Below are positions 1 through 7,583 of a stretch of DNA of 19,319 bases, one piece after another. Source of the DNA: Pseudomonadota bacterium (lineage in GTDB: Bacteria; Verrucomicrobiota; Verrucomicrobiia; Chthoniobacterales; UBA6821); the NCBI GenBank assembly GCA_009928265.1, contig RFPR01000022.1, positions 1 through 19,319 on the forward strand. The letters are read 5' to 3'. A model generated the notes under the pieces. That model did no database searches. It worked only from the letters and a program-made list of their open reading frames with translations, and was not told where the DNA came from. A program made the translations under genes and the position numbers. Each line of letters opens with the position of its first letter. The first letter of the stretch is position 1.

Positions 1-590
1 CCCCGCACGACGAGCTCCATCGCAGCGATGCCGCGCAGGGCGTAGGTAAGCGCCGGTTTGTTACCGGGAGCCATGGCTGTGTCCGAGATCGCGACGAGAT
101 CGCAGGCAAGCTCCTCGCGGTGCTCTCGCAGGAAGTCGTCAAGATTCGGGCTACCGATCTCCTCTTCTCCCTCGATCAGGAAGATCACATTGACCGGCAA
201 AACCCCCTTCTCGCGCAGTGTCTCAGCGACTCCAAGGATGTGGGCGAGGATCTGGCCCTTATTGTCGGCGGCGCCCCGTGCGTAGATCCGGCCATCCGTG
301 ATACGGGGCTCGAAGGGATGTGTCGTCCACCCGTCGAGAGGATCGGGCGGCTGCACGTCATAGTGTCCGTAGATCAGGATGCTCCTCTTGGCGGGATCGC
401 GTGGCGTGGCGGCGACAACGACCGGCGAACCAGGCGTGGAGTGAACCGACGCCGTTAGGCCGATGCCTGCAAGAAGCTCCCCGAGCCATTCGGCACAGGA
501 GAGAAGATCCGGTGCGTGATCGGGTTGGGTCGAGACGCTAGGAAAGCGGAGGAACTCCTGCAGCTTGTGCAGTGGATCAAGCTGATCCAT
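1..590 (-). CDS. M20-family metallopeptidase (dipeptidase type), C-terminus outside window
   Basis: Zinc-dependent exopeptidase of the M20 family, probably a cytoplasmic dipeptidase or amidohydrolase. I translated the reverse complement from the ATG at 588-590; the frame stays open to the window edge, so about 196 residues are visible of a family usually near 450. Visible catalytic-domain motifs in order are GHYDVQPP (zinc-ligand His and catalytic-site Asp), ARGAADNKG (bridging Asp), EGEEEIGS (general-base Glu and ligand Glu) and VAISD (ligand Asp). All key residues of the N-terminal metal site are present, so this part looks intact. It starts 11 nt after the nuoG stop codon and probably shares its transcript; no strong ribosome-binding site is seen. 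Exact substrate cannot be told. Confidence 0.9.
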   Translation of the reverse strand, partial: MDQLDPLHKLQEFLRFPSVSTQPDHAPDLLSCAEWLGELLAGIGLTASVHSTPGSPVVVAATPRDPAKRSILIYGHYDVQPPDPLDGWTTHPFEPRITDGRIYARGAADNKGQILAHILGVAETLREKGVLPVNVIFLIEGEEEIGSPNLDDFLREHREELACDLVAISDTAMAPGNKPALTYALRGIAAMELVVR

Positions 591-601
591 CGGCGCGAAG
601 A

Positions 602-2266
602 TTAGGCCTTAAGGTCCACGCCGAGGTCGCCGATCTTACCGAGATTGAGTCCGGCAAGGGCAGGAGTGGCGGCGGCCATCTGCTTGAAGAGATCCTCAAT
701 CGAAGAAGCTGACTCGGCACCTAGAGCGCGGAGCAGATCGGCAAGGATCTCCCAATCGTCACGGGCGTGGCCTGGGGCGTTCAATGCGCGATTGAGGCGC
801 TGGAGGCGTCCCTTCACATTGACCATGGAGCCGCGCTTCTCATAGGCGGCGGAGCCGGGGAGCAGGACGGAGGCATGCTTGGTCGCCCCGTTAGGGAGAA
901 TGTCGAGAACCACCAGCGACGTGAGCTTCGAGAGATCGGTCTCGGAGATGCCGCAATGGAGCGGATTTTCGCCGAGGACGACAAGGGAGGTGATGCGACC
1001 GGCAGCGATACCGGCAGCAATCTCAGGAAGACGCGATCCGGGGGTGGCGGAGGCGACGCCGAGGAGCTTGGCTCCGGAAGTGTTCGGATTGCCGTCGGCG
1101 GAGACGAGAAACCCGTCACCCCTCTGGGCTCGGGGACGGACGTCGACGAGTTCCGTGCCGAGCGTGGCGGCGAGGCGCTTCACAAGGAAGAGTTCCTCGT
1201 TGGTCATGCGGCCCGAAGCGATGATGGCAGTAGCGTTACCGGCCTGTCCCTTGAGGGACGCGGCAGCGGCCGAAACGGCATCCTTCCAGCGGACGGCCTC
1301 TCCTTTCACCACGGGCTCCTTAAGGCGATCCTCGCGATGGAGGTAGGTGTAATTCAGGCGGTGCGAGTCGGGGATCCAGAAGGAATTCACCGCTTCGTTC
1401 TCGCGGGGGGTGATGCGGTGAACCTTGTTCTCGCGGCTGCCGATGAGGATGTTGGAACCGGTACCACAGGTAACGTCGATAGTCTTGCTCTCCTTGAGGA
1501 ACCAGACACGCATCTTGAAGCGGAAATCCTTCGAAGTCAGAGCGCCGACGGGGCAGATGTCGACGGTATTGAGGGAGTAATTGCTGTCGAGGCGCTTGCC
1601 GGGATGGACGGTCAGGTGCGTATGTCCACCGCGGTCGACGAAGCCGAGGCAGTCGTCCTTGGCCACTTCGTTCATGAAGCGGATGCAGCGTGAGCAGAGG
1701 ATGCAGCGCTCGTCATCGAGGATAATGCGCTCGCCGATATCGACATGCTTGGGCTTCTTGACCTTGTCATCCTCGAAGCGCGAATCGGCCTTACCGTACT
1801 CGACGGAGAACTCCTGGAGACGGCACTCGCCCGCCTTATCACAGATAGGGCAGTCGAGGGGGTGATTAATGAGCAGGAACTCAAGGACTCCCTTGCGGCA
1901 CTCCTCGACGAGCGGGGAATTCGTGCGGACACCGAGTCCCTCGGAGACCTCAATGGCGCAGGAAATGGCGGGACGAGGGCTCCAAGCGATGACGGGGCGG
2001 CCGTCCTCTCCGAGCTCCGGCTTTCGGTCGGGGCCCATCTTGGGAGTGCCCATCTCGATGAGGCACATACGGCAGTTGCCGGGAGAGCTGAGCGCCGGAT
2101 GGTAGCAGTAGTGCGGGACGTAGCTGCCGGCCTTCATACAGGCCTCGATGAGGCGGGTTCCCTTGGGGAACTGCTTCCACTCGCCGTCGATCTGGACATT
2201 GACCACGGGAACGGCCGGAGCAGTGGTCTCAGTCTTGGTTTCGGCGGTGGTGGCGGTGGCGCTCAT
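602..2266 (-). CDS. nuoG: NADH-quinone oxidoreductase subunit G (NuoG)
   Basis: Peripheral-arm subunit of respiratory complex I that carries the iron-sulfur chain from NADH towards quinone. Of 554 residues, about 20-110 form a [2Fe-2S] ferredoxin domain (C54, C65, C68, C103). Residues 130-150 are the His-Cys3 cluster domain (H135, C139, C142, C148), and 180-245 carry a CxxCxxC plus distal Cys [4Fe-4S] motif (C188, C191, C194, C238). The rest is a molybdopterin-oxidoreductase-like fold. Only one Cys (C267) sits where some bacterial NuoG bind an extra N7 cluster, so that cluster is absent. The protein is short beside the about 670-900 residues of well-studied homologues; the reduction is in the C-terminal fold. 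No other nuo gene lies next to it in this window. Start ATG 2264-2266; no clear Shine-Dalgarno sequence. Confidence 0.96.
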   Translation of the reverse strand: MSATATTAETKTETTAPAVPVVNVQIDGEWKQFPKGTRLIEACMKAGSYVPHYCYHPALSSPGNCRMCLIEMGTPKMGPDRKPELGEDGRPVIAWSPRPAISCAIEVSEGLGVRTNSPLVEECRKGVLEFLLINHPLDCPICDKAGECRLQEFSVEYGKADSRFEDDKVKKPKHVDIGERIILDDERCILCSRCIRFMNEVAKDDCLGFVDRGGHTHLTVHPGKRLDSNYSLNTVDICPVGALTSKDFRFKMRVWFLKESKTIDVTCGTGSNILIGSRENKVHRITPRENEAVNSFWIPDSHRLNYTYLHREDRLKEPVVKGEAVRWKDAVSAAAASLKGQAGNATAIIASGRMTNEELFLVKRLAATLGTELVDVRPRAQRGDGFLVSADGNPNTSGAKLLGVASATPGSRLPEIAAGIAAGRITSLVVLGENPLHCGISETDLSKLTSLVVLDILPNGATKHASVLLPGSAAYEKRGSMVNVKGRLQRLNRALNAPGHARDDWEILADLLRALGAESASSIEDLFKQMAAATPALAGLNLGKIGDLGVDLKA

Positions 2267-2362
2267 CGGATTATCGGAAAATAGTGGCGAAAGAGACGAT
2301 CTTTATCGCCCTTGGCGGCATCCGGGGCAAGGAATAAGGATCCCCGTGACTCTGAAAAGCCG

Positions 2363-2395
2363 ATCCTTCGGATGGATGGCGGAGGGGGTGGGATT
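2363..2395 (-). repeat. 33-bp direct repeat copy 1, tRNA-Ser 3'-end-like (putative att site)
   Basis: Perfect copy of 2506-2538. On the minus strand it reads AATCCCACCCCCTCCGCCA, which fits the end of the T loop, T-stem 3' strand, acceptor strand, discriminator G and CCA of a serine tRNA. It then runs 14 nt further. Tyrosine recombinases commonly integrate at tRNA 3' ends and leave such fragments. The rest of a tRNA is missing, so this is a fragment and not a gene. Confidence 0.55.
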
Positions 2396-2505
2396 ACCTT
2401 GGCGACGCCAAGGTGCTACATCATGGCTTTGCCCCAAAGAGGAGCCGCTCATCGCGGCATGGTGGTCGAACCAAGGTTCTTCATCCCACTGGAATGAATT
2501 ATACC

Positions 2506-2538
2506 ATCCTTCGGATGGATGGCGGAGGGGGTGGGATT
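2506..2538 (-). repeat. 33-bp direct repeat copy 2, tRNA-Ser 3'-end-like (putative att site)
   Basis: Identical to 2363-2395, 143 bp away. Here the tRNA likeness extends two bases further into the T loop (CGAAT before CCCAC), so this copy keeps slightly more of the presumed tRNA. Just beyond the CCA both copies contain a small stem (ATCC/GGAT around TTC). Two copies so close suggest two integration or excision events, or a tiny residual element between them. Confidence 0.55.
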
Positions 2539-2689
2539 CGGCCGCTGGTCAGCGGGTTAGAGGCCCATATTATCTGGGTCTACAGTGTACTCAAGCAAAA
2601 CTAGCACCGACTCCGCGACTGCCAAAACGGACTCCGGAGGGACACTTTTAGGGACACCTCGGGACACTCTTTTTTGCCCCATGGAGGGG

Positions 2690-4015
2690 TCATGAAGCCT
2701 TCAGTTTTTCCGTCTGACTGCGAATTCCCTCAAAAATAGCATCTCGGATTTTTCCGGGAAAGTCCGGCGGGGTTTCTCGATCCACATGTTCCAGAACACC
2801 GGGAGCCTGCTCAATGATTTCCTCGATCAAGTCCGAGGCTTTGACCAGTCCGGCAAGCCGCGCAGCCTCATCCCAGTGATAAGGACGAATCTCCTGAATC
2901 TTTCGATGCAGACTCTTCCCCTTTAACCCCATGGCCATGGTGGCCCTTCTGAGATCAAGCAGCCCTGCGCCATGCCCAATGACCGGCCACATGGAGAGCA
3001 CATCATAGAATGGGGTTAATCGATAGGTGTCTCCCCTCTCGTGGAAGATCGAGAAGTTCTTGGCGTGTCCATCCGTCGCGGCCATCAGCCAGAAAACGAT
3101 CTGGGCTTTCACAAAGGCCCTCTTGTCCTCCACGGAGGTAGAGCTTGCATTGAGAATACCCAAGATCTTCGCAATGCCAGGGCCGCCTTGGTTTTCGTAT
3201 TTCTGCGTGACCGGAACTCCGAGAGCCTGACAGAAATCCTCCTGAGGAAGACGGGCGATCCACGATCCATCCACCAACGCACGATCGAATCGCTCCACCG
3301 AAAGCACCTTTCTTTCTCCGAAGCGCAGGATCTCGCACTGCGCAGTCTTCAGCCCAAAGGCATTCATGATGCGCGAGCTGATCCACTCGTTCTCCACGGA
3401 TCCCTGCATATCCACTTGGAGATTTCCGATCAGGCCCAGCGGTAGTTTGAAAATATGGGTCGTCGGCGTAGATCCAGAGGGACGCCACCAGCGACCCTTA
3501 TGAAAAAGAAACGCCGTTTTCTCCTGAGCTCCGGCAATCGAGATCCTGAACTCGTCCTCCTCATCCATCGCCATGAGTGGGCTCCCTGAGATAGCCGCAT
3601 TGAGTGCCTGCTCCACACCCTTCTCATCCAGCACCTCTCCCTCAATCCGATCAAAGCCCTCCGGCGTCTCACCCTCCGGCAGCAACTGGATTGCACCCAC
3701 GCATTCCCTGCCTATGGCTGCGAGCAGATCAAATGGCTTCGTCGAGCGCGTCCCGTAACGAGTCATGATCCTTCTACGGATCTCTTCCGTGTCCGGCAGC
3801 AGATTGTCGAAGAAATCCGTAACCATCTTTCCACGCAGGGGAATATTGCCCGGCGTGAAGGGAAGAGAGAGCGACAGAACCCTCCTCTCCGGTGACTCAA
3901 TCCAAGCCGGGTCATATTGGAAACTCGATGCATTGGAAACAGGAGGACTCCAGACACCCACCCGGATGCCATTCATCCAGATAACCAGCTGAGATCTGAG
4001 CGATTTGGTGGCCAT
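2690..4015 (-). CDS. hipA: HipA-family serine/threonine kinase toxin
   Basis: Toxin of a type II toxin-antitoxin pair. E. coli HipA phosphorylates glutamyl-tRNA synthetase and induces growth arrest; the target here is unknown. Length 441 residues, normal for the family. An N-terminal HipA_N-like domain spans about 1-115. The kinase core follows, with the P-loop-like RISIAGAQEKTA at 157-168, VERFDR at 240-245, the catalytic loop ATDGHAKNFS at 313-322 (Asp and Asn) and the metal-binding TPFYDVLS at 334-341 (Asp). All catalytic motifs are present, so it should be active. It starts 8 nt after the hipB stop, the standard antitoxin-first order. Start ATG 4013-4015; the ribosome-binding site is weak, which fits coupling to hipB translation. 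Confidence 0.95.
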   Translation of the reverse strand: MATKSLRSQLVIWMNGIRVGVWSPPVSNASSFQYDPAWIESPERRVLSLSLPFTPGNIPLRGKMVTDFFDNLLPDTEEIRRRIMTRYGTRSTKPFDLLAAIGRECVGAIQLLPEGETPEGFDRIEGEVLDEKGVEQALNAAISGSPLMAMDEEDEFRISIAGAQEKTAFLFHKGRWWRPSGSTPTTHIFKLPLGLIGNLQVDMQGSVENEWISSRIMNAFGLKTAQCEILRFGERKVLSVERFDRALVDGSWIARLPQEDFCQALGVPVTQKYENQGGPGIAKILGILNASSTSVEDKRAFVKAQIVFWLMAATDGHAKNFSIFHERGDTYRLTPFYDVLSMWPVIGHGAGLLDLRRATMAMGLKGKSLHRKIQEIRPYHWDEAARLAGLVKASDLIEEIIEQAPGVLEHVDRETPPDFPGKIRDAIFEGIRSQTEKLKAS

Positions 4016-4023
4016 GGCAAGTT

Positions 4024-4305
4024 CTACCAGGTTGAAGATGCCTTCTCAGAACCCTTCGCCGCAGACTGCTTGGCAGGCATGGAGGAGGCTAGACTCACCT
4101 CCAGCCGTCCACCCAATGCCGTAACAAGCCGGGAAATCTGCTCAAAACTCGTCCGCTCTGGAGCTGACTCAATCCTAGCGAGGCGTTTCTGGTTCACCCC
4201 CAGCAGCTGACCTGCTGCCTCCTGACTCAATCCAGCAGCATGTCTCAGCGCCTTGAGGGTCTGAGAAAGTTGGATCGGCGTGGATACCGGATAGTTCTGA
4301 TGCAT
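4024..4305 (-). CDS. hipB: HipB-like antitoxin, XRE-family DNA-binding protein
   Basis: Antitoxin and autorepressor partner of HipA. The protein is about 93 residues with an XRE/Cro helix-turn-helix; the recognition region includes GLSQEAAGQLLGVNQKRLARIES. It is followed by a hydrophobic strand (GGRLEVSL), as in HipB, and a Lys/Ser/Ala-rich tail likely to be flexible. Two starts are possible. A GTG at 4318-4320 directly abuts its AGGA, leaving no spacer, so I prefer the ATG at 4303-4305, with a purine-rich GAAGAG a few bases upstream. The gene ends 8 nt before hipA. Several inverted repeats just upstream (4325-4398) are the likely operator, so the pair is probably self-repressed. Confidence 0.9.
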   Translation of the reverse strand: MHQNYPVSTPIQLSQTLKALRHAAGLSQEAAGQLLGVNQKRLARIESAPERTSFEQISRLVTALGGRLEVSLASSMPAKQSAAKGSEKASSTW

Positions 4306-4324
4306 GATCTCTTCTACCACTCCT

Positions 4325-4398
4325 AAGTAGTATATGCAAGATACTACTTAAAGATGGTATATCCAATTTACTATCTTTGAGTGGTATCTCATACTGTT
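4325..4398 (-). promoter_or_regulatory. Palindromic operator/promoter region of hipBA
   Basis: AT-rich island in otherwise GC-rich DNA. Three inverted repeats stand in a row: AAGTAGTAT/ATACTACTT at 4325-4333 and 4341-4349 (perfect, 9 bp arms); AAAGATGGTA/TACTATCTTT at 4350-4359 and 4369-4378 (9 of 10); and a weaker AGTGGTAT/ATACTGTT at 4380-4387 and 4391-4398. The half-sites share a core like AGTRGTAT. A TATACT hexamer on the minus strand lies within the first palindrome and could be a -10 element. Binding by HipB is inferred from position. Confidence 0.65.
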
Positions 4399-4485
4399 AG
4401 AACATCCCGCCTGCTCGGATCTACAGTGAGGGGCTTCCCTTTCTTTTGAAAGAAATCATGGGCTCTTTTTCTTTCAGAACATCCA

Positions 4486-4818
4486 TCATGGGATTTTCTC
4501 CTGGGCAGGAGGAATCCTCTTCTTCTCATTACGGCTCTGCCAGTAGCGGGAGATCTGGCGGGTGGCGATAGAGAGCCATTCGCGGTTCTGGGCGACCTTG
4601 ATGATGTCCACCGTGGCAAAATGCTTCGGCGAGTTGTGGGCTGGCTTCCCGAGTGGGATCAGCATCTTGGCAGCGACTAGTTGGGCTATATCGTGTTCGT
4701 GGAACCCCAACACCACCGCAACTTCAGCAGAAGTCAGGCGAGCAGGGAGACGACGACCATCGAGGAGGAGGGCCTCCTCCTCACCGGAAATGGGCTTCTT
4801 GGTATTGAACATCTCCAA
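4486..4818 (-). CDS. Small helix-turn-helix-like protein, function unknown
   Basis: 110 residues from a TTG start at 4816-4818, chosen because GAGGTG lies 8 nt upstream; the next ATG (4810-4812) has GGAG directly against it and no spacer. The middle (LTSAEVAVVLGFHEHDIAQLVAA) looks like a winged-helix or excisionase-type DNA-binding helix pair. After it comes a conserved-looking FATVDIIKVAQNREWLSIATRQISRYW segment and a basic tail. It resembles, from memory, a family of small uncharacterised proteins in Verrucomicrobiota. The gene is divergent from the ankyrin gene (101 bp apart) and lies upstream of hipBA on the same strand, 165 bp away. A regulatory role is plausible but unproven. Confidence 0.7.
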   Translation of the reverse strand: MEMFNTKKPISGEEEALLLDGRRLPARLTSAEVAVVLGFHEHDIAQLVAAKMLIPLGKPAHNSPKHFATVDIIKVAQNREWLSIATRQISRYWQSRNEKKRIPPAQEKIP

Positions 4819-4919
4819 GAGTGTTGCACCTCAATCACCCCCTGGTGCTCCCGATTGGGAGCAACTTTCCAGAGTGACGTCTTGGAAAACAGCCTGTTTC
4901 CGTATTTTGATCACCTTGC

Positions 4920-6179
4920 ATGAAGAGGCCGCATGAGATCCGGGCAGAGGACATGCCGATCAAGATTCGTCCCAAGGCCAAAGACCTCGATGAGATCCTG
5001 CCACTGATAACCCTTTGCGCCTCGGGAAAGCTCTACGAAGTCGAGGAGTGGATCGCTGCTGACAAACCGATCCAGTGCCTCCCATCGGATGATCCGAGAT
5101 GGCGAAAGATCGCTCCACCCTTAAAGACAGCGGCAGATCGAGGATTTCACAGCCTGGCGGCATTGCTTCTGGCCAATGGTTACGATCCCAACGGCGATGA
5201 CGACTCCCCGCTGAGCGAAGCCGTCCGATCCCGAAACCACACGATGGTTAGCCTCTTGCTGGAATACGGCACCGATCCCTGTGGCTTCGATTTCTGCGAC
5301 GCACTGGAAACCTACGATCGGGAGATGATGGACCGACTGATGCAAGCCGGTGCAAACCCCTGCCTGGACAATGCCGTCGCACGGGCTCTCAGGAGCAAAG
5401 CCAGACCGCTTCTAGGATTCGTGAAGAGCTACCGGGAGCAATACCCTTGCCTCCAGCGACAGGTCGACATTGCCCTCAATGTCTTCGTCGAAAATCAGGA
5501 CGAAAAAGGCGTCGCGCTCATGCTCTGGCTGGGAGCCGATCCACATGCCCGGGTGCCATGCTCGCCGTACATTGAAGATGAAGAACACGAGATGGCCTCC
5601 CTGGAATCACCCTTCGAACGATCCGTCTGGCGAACTCGTGAAACCATCATGGAAATGCTTTTAAAGAAGCCCATCCCAGCGGATCAGGCTGATGACCTCT
5701 TGAGCCATGTTTCCCACAGAGGACTTCCCAAAGTCGTCAGCAGACTCCTGAAAGTAGGTGCGAATCCCAACCATATCGCGGAGGAGGACTGGCATATCCT
5801 CGATGGCTTCATCAGCAACCTCACCTATCGGTGGAGACTCTCGGATAATGACAGCGACGAGCGCGGCATTGAGGCCTTGAAGATGATCCTAGAAGCAGGC
5901 TCCAGATGGCCTGATCAACGTCCCGACGTACCACGGCTTCGGAGAGATCTTCTCAACTGCAAACCAAACACACTCAGAGCCATTATCGCGCTCTTCAAAG
6001 AGCATCAGGTCCTCACCGAGGAACAGCTTCATGAGCTCACACGCACCCCTACCATGAAGAAGCACCTTCAGAGTGTTTCCCCGATCGTGTCACGCCCGAC
6101 ACCCCAATCCACATACTCCACAGGGGGTGCTACGAGCAACTCAGGTGGATACTGGAAAAAGCACTGGTCGCAGCGCTGA
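4920..6179 (+). CDS. Ankyrin-repeat protein
   Basis: 419 residues and the only clear plus-strand gene. Ankyrin-type units occur from about residue 25 onward. Examples are PLKTAADRGFHSLAALLLANGYDPN, PLSEAVRSRNHTMVSLL with EYGTDP, and MMDRLMQAGANPC; a degenerate later block around RGLPKVVSRLLKVGANPN continues the series. The N-terminal LITLCASGKLYEVEEWIAADKP is a recurrent opening for this class. The C-terminal 30 residues are Ser/Thr/Gly-rich and probably disordered. No signal peptide or membrane segment is seen. Start is either ATG 4920 or ATG 4953; the second has AGAGG just ahead. It is convergent with the HD gene (8 bp between stops). Ankyrin repeats bind proteins; the partner is unknown. 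Confidence 0.85.
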   Translation: MKRPHEIRAEDMPIKIRPKAKDLDEILPLITLCASGKLYEVEEWIAADKPIQCLPSDDPRWRKIAPPLKTAADRGFHSLAALLLANGYDPNGDDDSPLSEAVRSRNHTMVSLLLEYGTDPCGFDFCDALETYDREMMDRLMQAGANPCLDNAVARALRSKARPLLGFVKSYREQYPCLQRQVDIALNVFVENQDEKGVALMLWLGADPHARVPCSPYIEDEEHEMASLESPFERSVWRTRETIMEMLLKKPIPADQADDLLSHVSHRGLPKVVSRLLKVGANPNHIAEEDWHILDGFISNLTYRWRLSDNDSDERGIEALKMILEAGSRWPDQRPDVPRLRRDLLNCKPNTLRAIIALFKEHQVLTEEQLHELTRTPTMKKHLQSVSPIVSRPTPQSTYSTGGATSNSGGYWKKHWSQR

Positions 6180-6187
6180 CCTACATC

Positions 6188-6670
6188 TCAGGCCTTTCTC
6201 TCATCGGCAGCCTGGTTGGCAAGATGGCGCCCCATCGAGGTATTCATGTATTCGGGGTCGGTATTGATTCCGACCCTGCCGAGGTCAAGACGGTCAGCAT
6301 CCCAGCAGGTGCCGATGGTGGGATCCGCATGGTGTTTTTCCTCGGTATGCCAGACACAGGCGGTTTCCAAGAGGTCAAACTGTCTGTCTGTGATCTCAAA
6401 GTACTTCAATCGGAGTTCTGAGGCGTAGGCTGACCCCCTCCTACCGTGATCGGGATCGGTGAATTCATTCTCCCTCCTGCTGTCATGGAAGAGGGCAAAT
6501 AGCCGCACCACGACGATGTCGGCCCCGGTACTTTCTGCTAGAAGCAAGCCGTTCCGTTCCACTCTCCTCCAGTGATCGGGACCATGATCAGAATCCTCAC
6601 CGAGGAGGAACTGTCCAGAGACAGTCCGCCAGAGGGTTACAAAATCGATTCCCTGGTCAGTAGATCCCAT
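6188..6670 (-). CDS. HD-domain phosphohydrolase-like protein
   Basis: 160 residues with the metal-binding pattern of the HD superfamily. There is a first His in DHGPDHWRRV (H33), the HD doublet in LFALFHDSRRENE (H62-D63), an extra His in DPDHGRRG (H75) and a final Asp in CWDADRLDLGRVGI (D124 or D126). HD proteins hydrolyse phosphate esters, often of nucleotides; the substrate cannot be told. The protein is little longer than the bare domain, so it has no fused partner. Its start codon lies 14 bp inside the end of the upstream 130-residue gene in another frame, so the two are probably translationally coupled and may act together. Confidence 0.85.
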   Translation of the reverse strand: MGSTDQGIDFVTLWRTVSGQFLLGEDSDHGPDHWRRVERNGLLLAESTGADIVVVRLFALFHDSRRENEFTDPDHGRRGSAYASELRLKYFEITDRQFDLLETACVWHTEEKHHADPTIGTCWDADRLDLGRVGINTDPEYMNTSMGRHLANQAADERKA

Positions 6671-7049
6671 CTTTTGCGTGGGCTTCCCAGTTCACGTCCT
6701 TAAATCGTGAACGCAGCTCCTGTTGCAGATCCGATGGCAACGAGTCGGAGAACCACACCAGGGTCAGAGATGAACAATCGAAATCGGCCTGAATCGGATC
6801 GAGACAGTGAAAGCATGCCATCAAGGTGTAGGCTGGCAGGCGACCAGAAGGAGGTTCGTATAGGAAGAGTCCTGTATTGCCGAATCGCCTTTCGACCCTT
6901 TTAGGTAATCTCTCCAGAGTGTGCTCGCGATGGAGGAGAAGGCTGCCTTCCATCCAACCGAGTGTTGAAATCTCGATGTGCAGGGATTCAAACCGAACCT
7001 TTCGCCCAGATGAGGTCAGGAAGTCTTCAAGATTTGGCTGTTCACTCAT
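6657..7049 (-). CDS. Hypothetical protein, 130 aa, coupled to the HD hydrolase
   Basis: I do not recognise the family. The sequence is compact and globular, with alternating hydrophobic strands (VRFESLHIEISTLGWMEGSLLL) and a middle FHCLDPIQADFDCSSLTLVWF segment. It ends in a WEAHAKDGIY tail. No membrane segment and no known catalytic motif are seen. It overlaps the HD gene by 14 bp and sits 30 bp after the 150-residue gene, so it belongs to the same run. Start ATG 7047-7049 lacks an obvious Shine-Dalgarno sequence. It could be an accessory or regulatory partner of the HD protein; that is inference from the overlap. Confidence 0.7.
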   Translation of the reverse strand: MSEQPNLEDFLTSSGRKVRFESLHIEISTLGWMEGSLLLHREHTLERLPKRVERRFGNTGLFLYEPPSGRLPAYTLMACFHCLDPIQADFDCSSLTLVWFSDSLPSDLQQELRSRFKDVNWEAHAKDGIY

Positions 7050-7079
7050 GCTTTTGGAGAGTTTGAGGCCTTTGCTGCA

Positions 7080-7532
7080 TCAAAGTCCGAGATCTGCATG
7101 CAGCCTGTTGATGTACTGAATGACGATCTGTTTTGGATCTTCGGCGAAAAGATCACAGCATTCGGTCGTGTAGCCGGGGCCGCCATCAACCTCATGGCAT
7201 ACACTTCTGGCACCTGCTCTGGAAAGGCGCTCGGCTACAATACGGTACAGTTGCGGAGCAAAAACAGCTACAGGCACATCCTCGTCATCAGGCTGGTATT
7301 CACTGCCTGCCCAGAGGTCAGCAATGTCCTGGCAAGCGCCGAACTTAGCCGGATCCAGTTTTCCTACATTGGCTGCTAGAAAGGCATCTTTGATAGGACG
7401 GATTGCAAGATCTGGATCTTCCCAGGAAAGATAGCCTCCCTGAATTTCTCCAAACTGAAAGTCGATGGATGCTACATGGTGATCACATCCATTGTCTGAT
7501 CCGCAGAAAGGACATTTGACTACTGGTTCCAT
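7080..7532 (-). CDS. Hypothetical protein, 150 aa, with N-terminal zinc-ribbon-like motif
   Basis: The protein opens with CPFCGSDNGCDHH, a CxxC plus Cys/His arrangement likely to bind zinc. The rest is acidic and unrecognised (ADLWAGSEYQPDDEDVPVAVFAP). It ends with a segment holding further Cys/His residues (SVCHEVDGGPGYTTECCDLF). The start ATG 7530-7532 is well supported by AGGAGG 5 nt upstream, the clearest ribosome-binding site in this cluster. It follows the 214-residue gene by 51 bp and precedes the 130-residue gene by 30 bp. No function is assigned. Confidence 0.72.
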   Translation of the reverse strand: MEPVVKCPFCGSDNGCDHHVASIDFQFGEIQGGYLSWEDPDLAIRPIKDAFLAANVGKLDPAKFGACQDIADLWAGSEYQPDDEDVPVAVFAPQLYRIVAERLSRAGARSVCHEVDGGPGYTTECCDLFAEDPKQIVIQYINRLHADLGL

Positions 7533-7583
7533 ATTGGCCTCCTAGAAGTGAAAGGGATTCATGATGACCTGAGGTTGTTTTTC

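Larger units (their letters stand above)
2267..2689. other. Gene-free stretch between nuoG and the accessory region
   Basis: No credible gene was found. The short reading frames here have the composition of translated tRNA-like sequence (see the rejected list). The stretch holds two copies of a 33-bp repeat, a perfect hairpin at 2396-2414 (arms ACCTTGGC/GCCAAGGT), a second inverted repeat at 2541-2556 (CCGCTG/CAGCGG), and three GGGACAC words at 2639-2645, 2651-2657 and 2661-2667. The nuoG promoter should lie in its first 100 bp, but I could not fix it. I read the stretch as the junction between core chromosome and an integrated element. Confidence 0.6.

Noticed and set aside
767..1693. 308-aa plus-strand open frame
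   Set aside because: It lies opposite nuoG, whose iron-sulfur motifs are unambiguous; the product is a GC-rich antisense shadow.
2541..2600. A possible complete serine tRNA gene extending from the repeat
   Set aside because: Only the acceptor, discriminator, CCA and part of the T loop fit. A 7-nt loop stem further on lacks T33 and a sensible anticodon, and no 5' acceptor strand is found.
2312..2651. Short plus-strand reading frames with Gly/Trp/Asp-rich products such as DGGGGGIRPLV
   Set aside because: This is the well-known look of translated tRNA 3'-end sequence; no ribosome-binding site or protein-like composition. I treat it as att-site DNA.
2600..2693. Plus-strand frame ending AKTDSGGTLLGTPRDTLF, considered as an integrase C-terminal remnant
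   Set aside because: Too short and low in information; no catalytic residues of a recombinase can be found upstream in this frame.
4389..4485. Terminator between the 110-aa gene and hipB (CTTTC/GAAAG hairpin)
   Set aside because: The stem is A/T-rich and short and is not followed by a T-run on the relevant strand.
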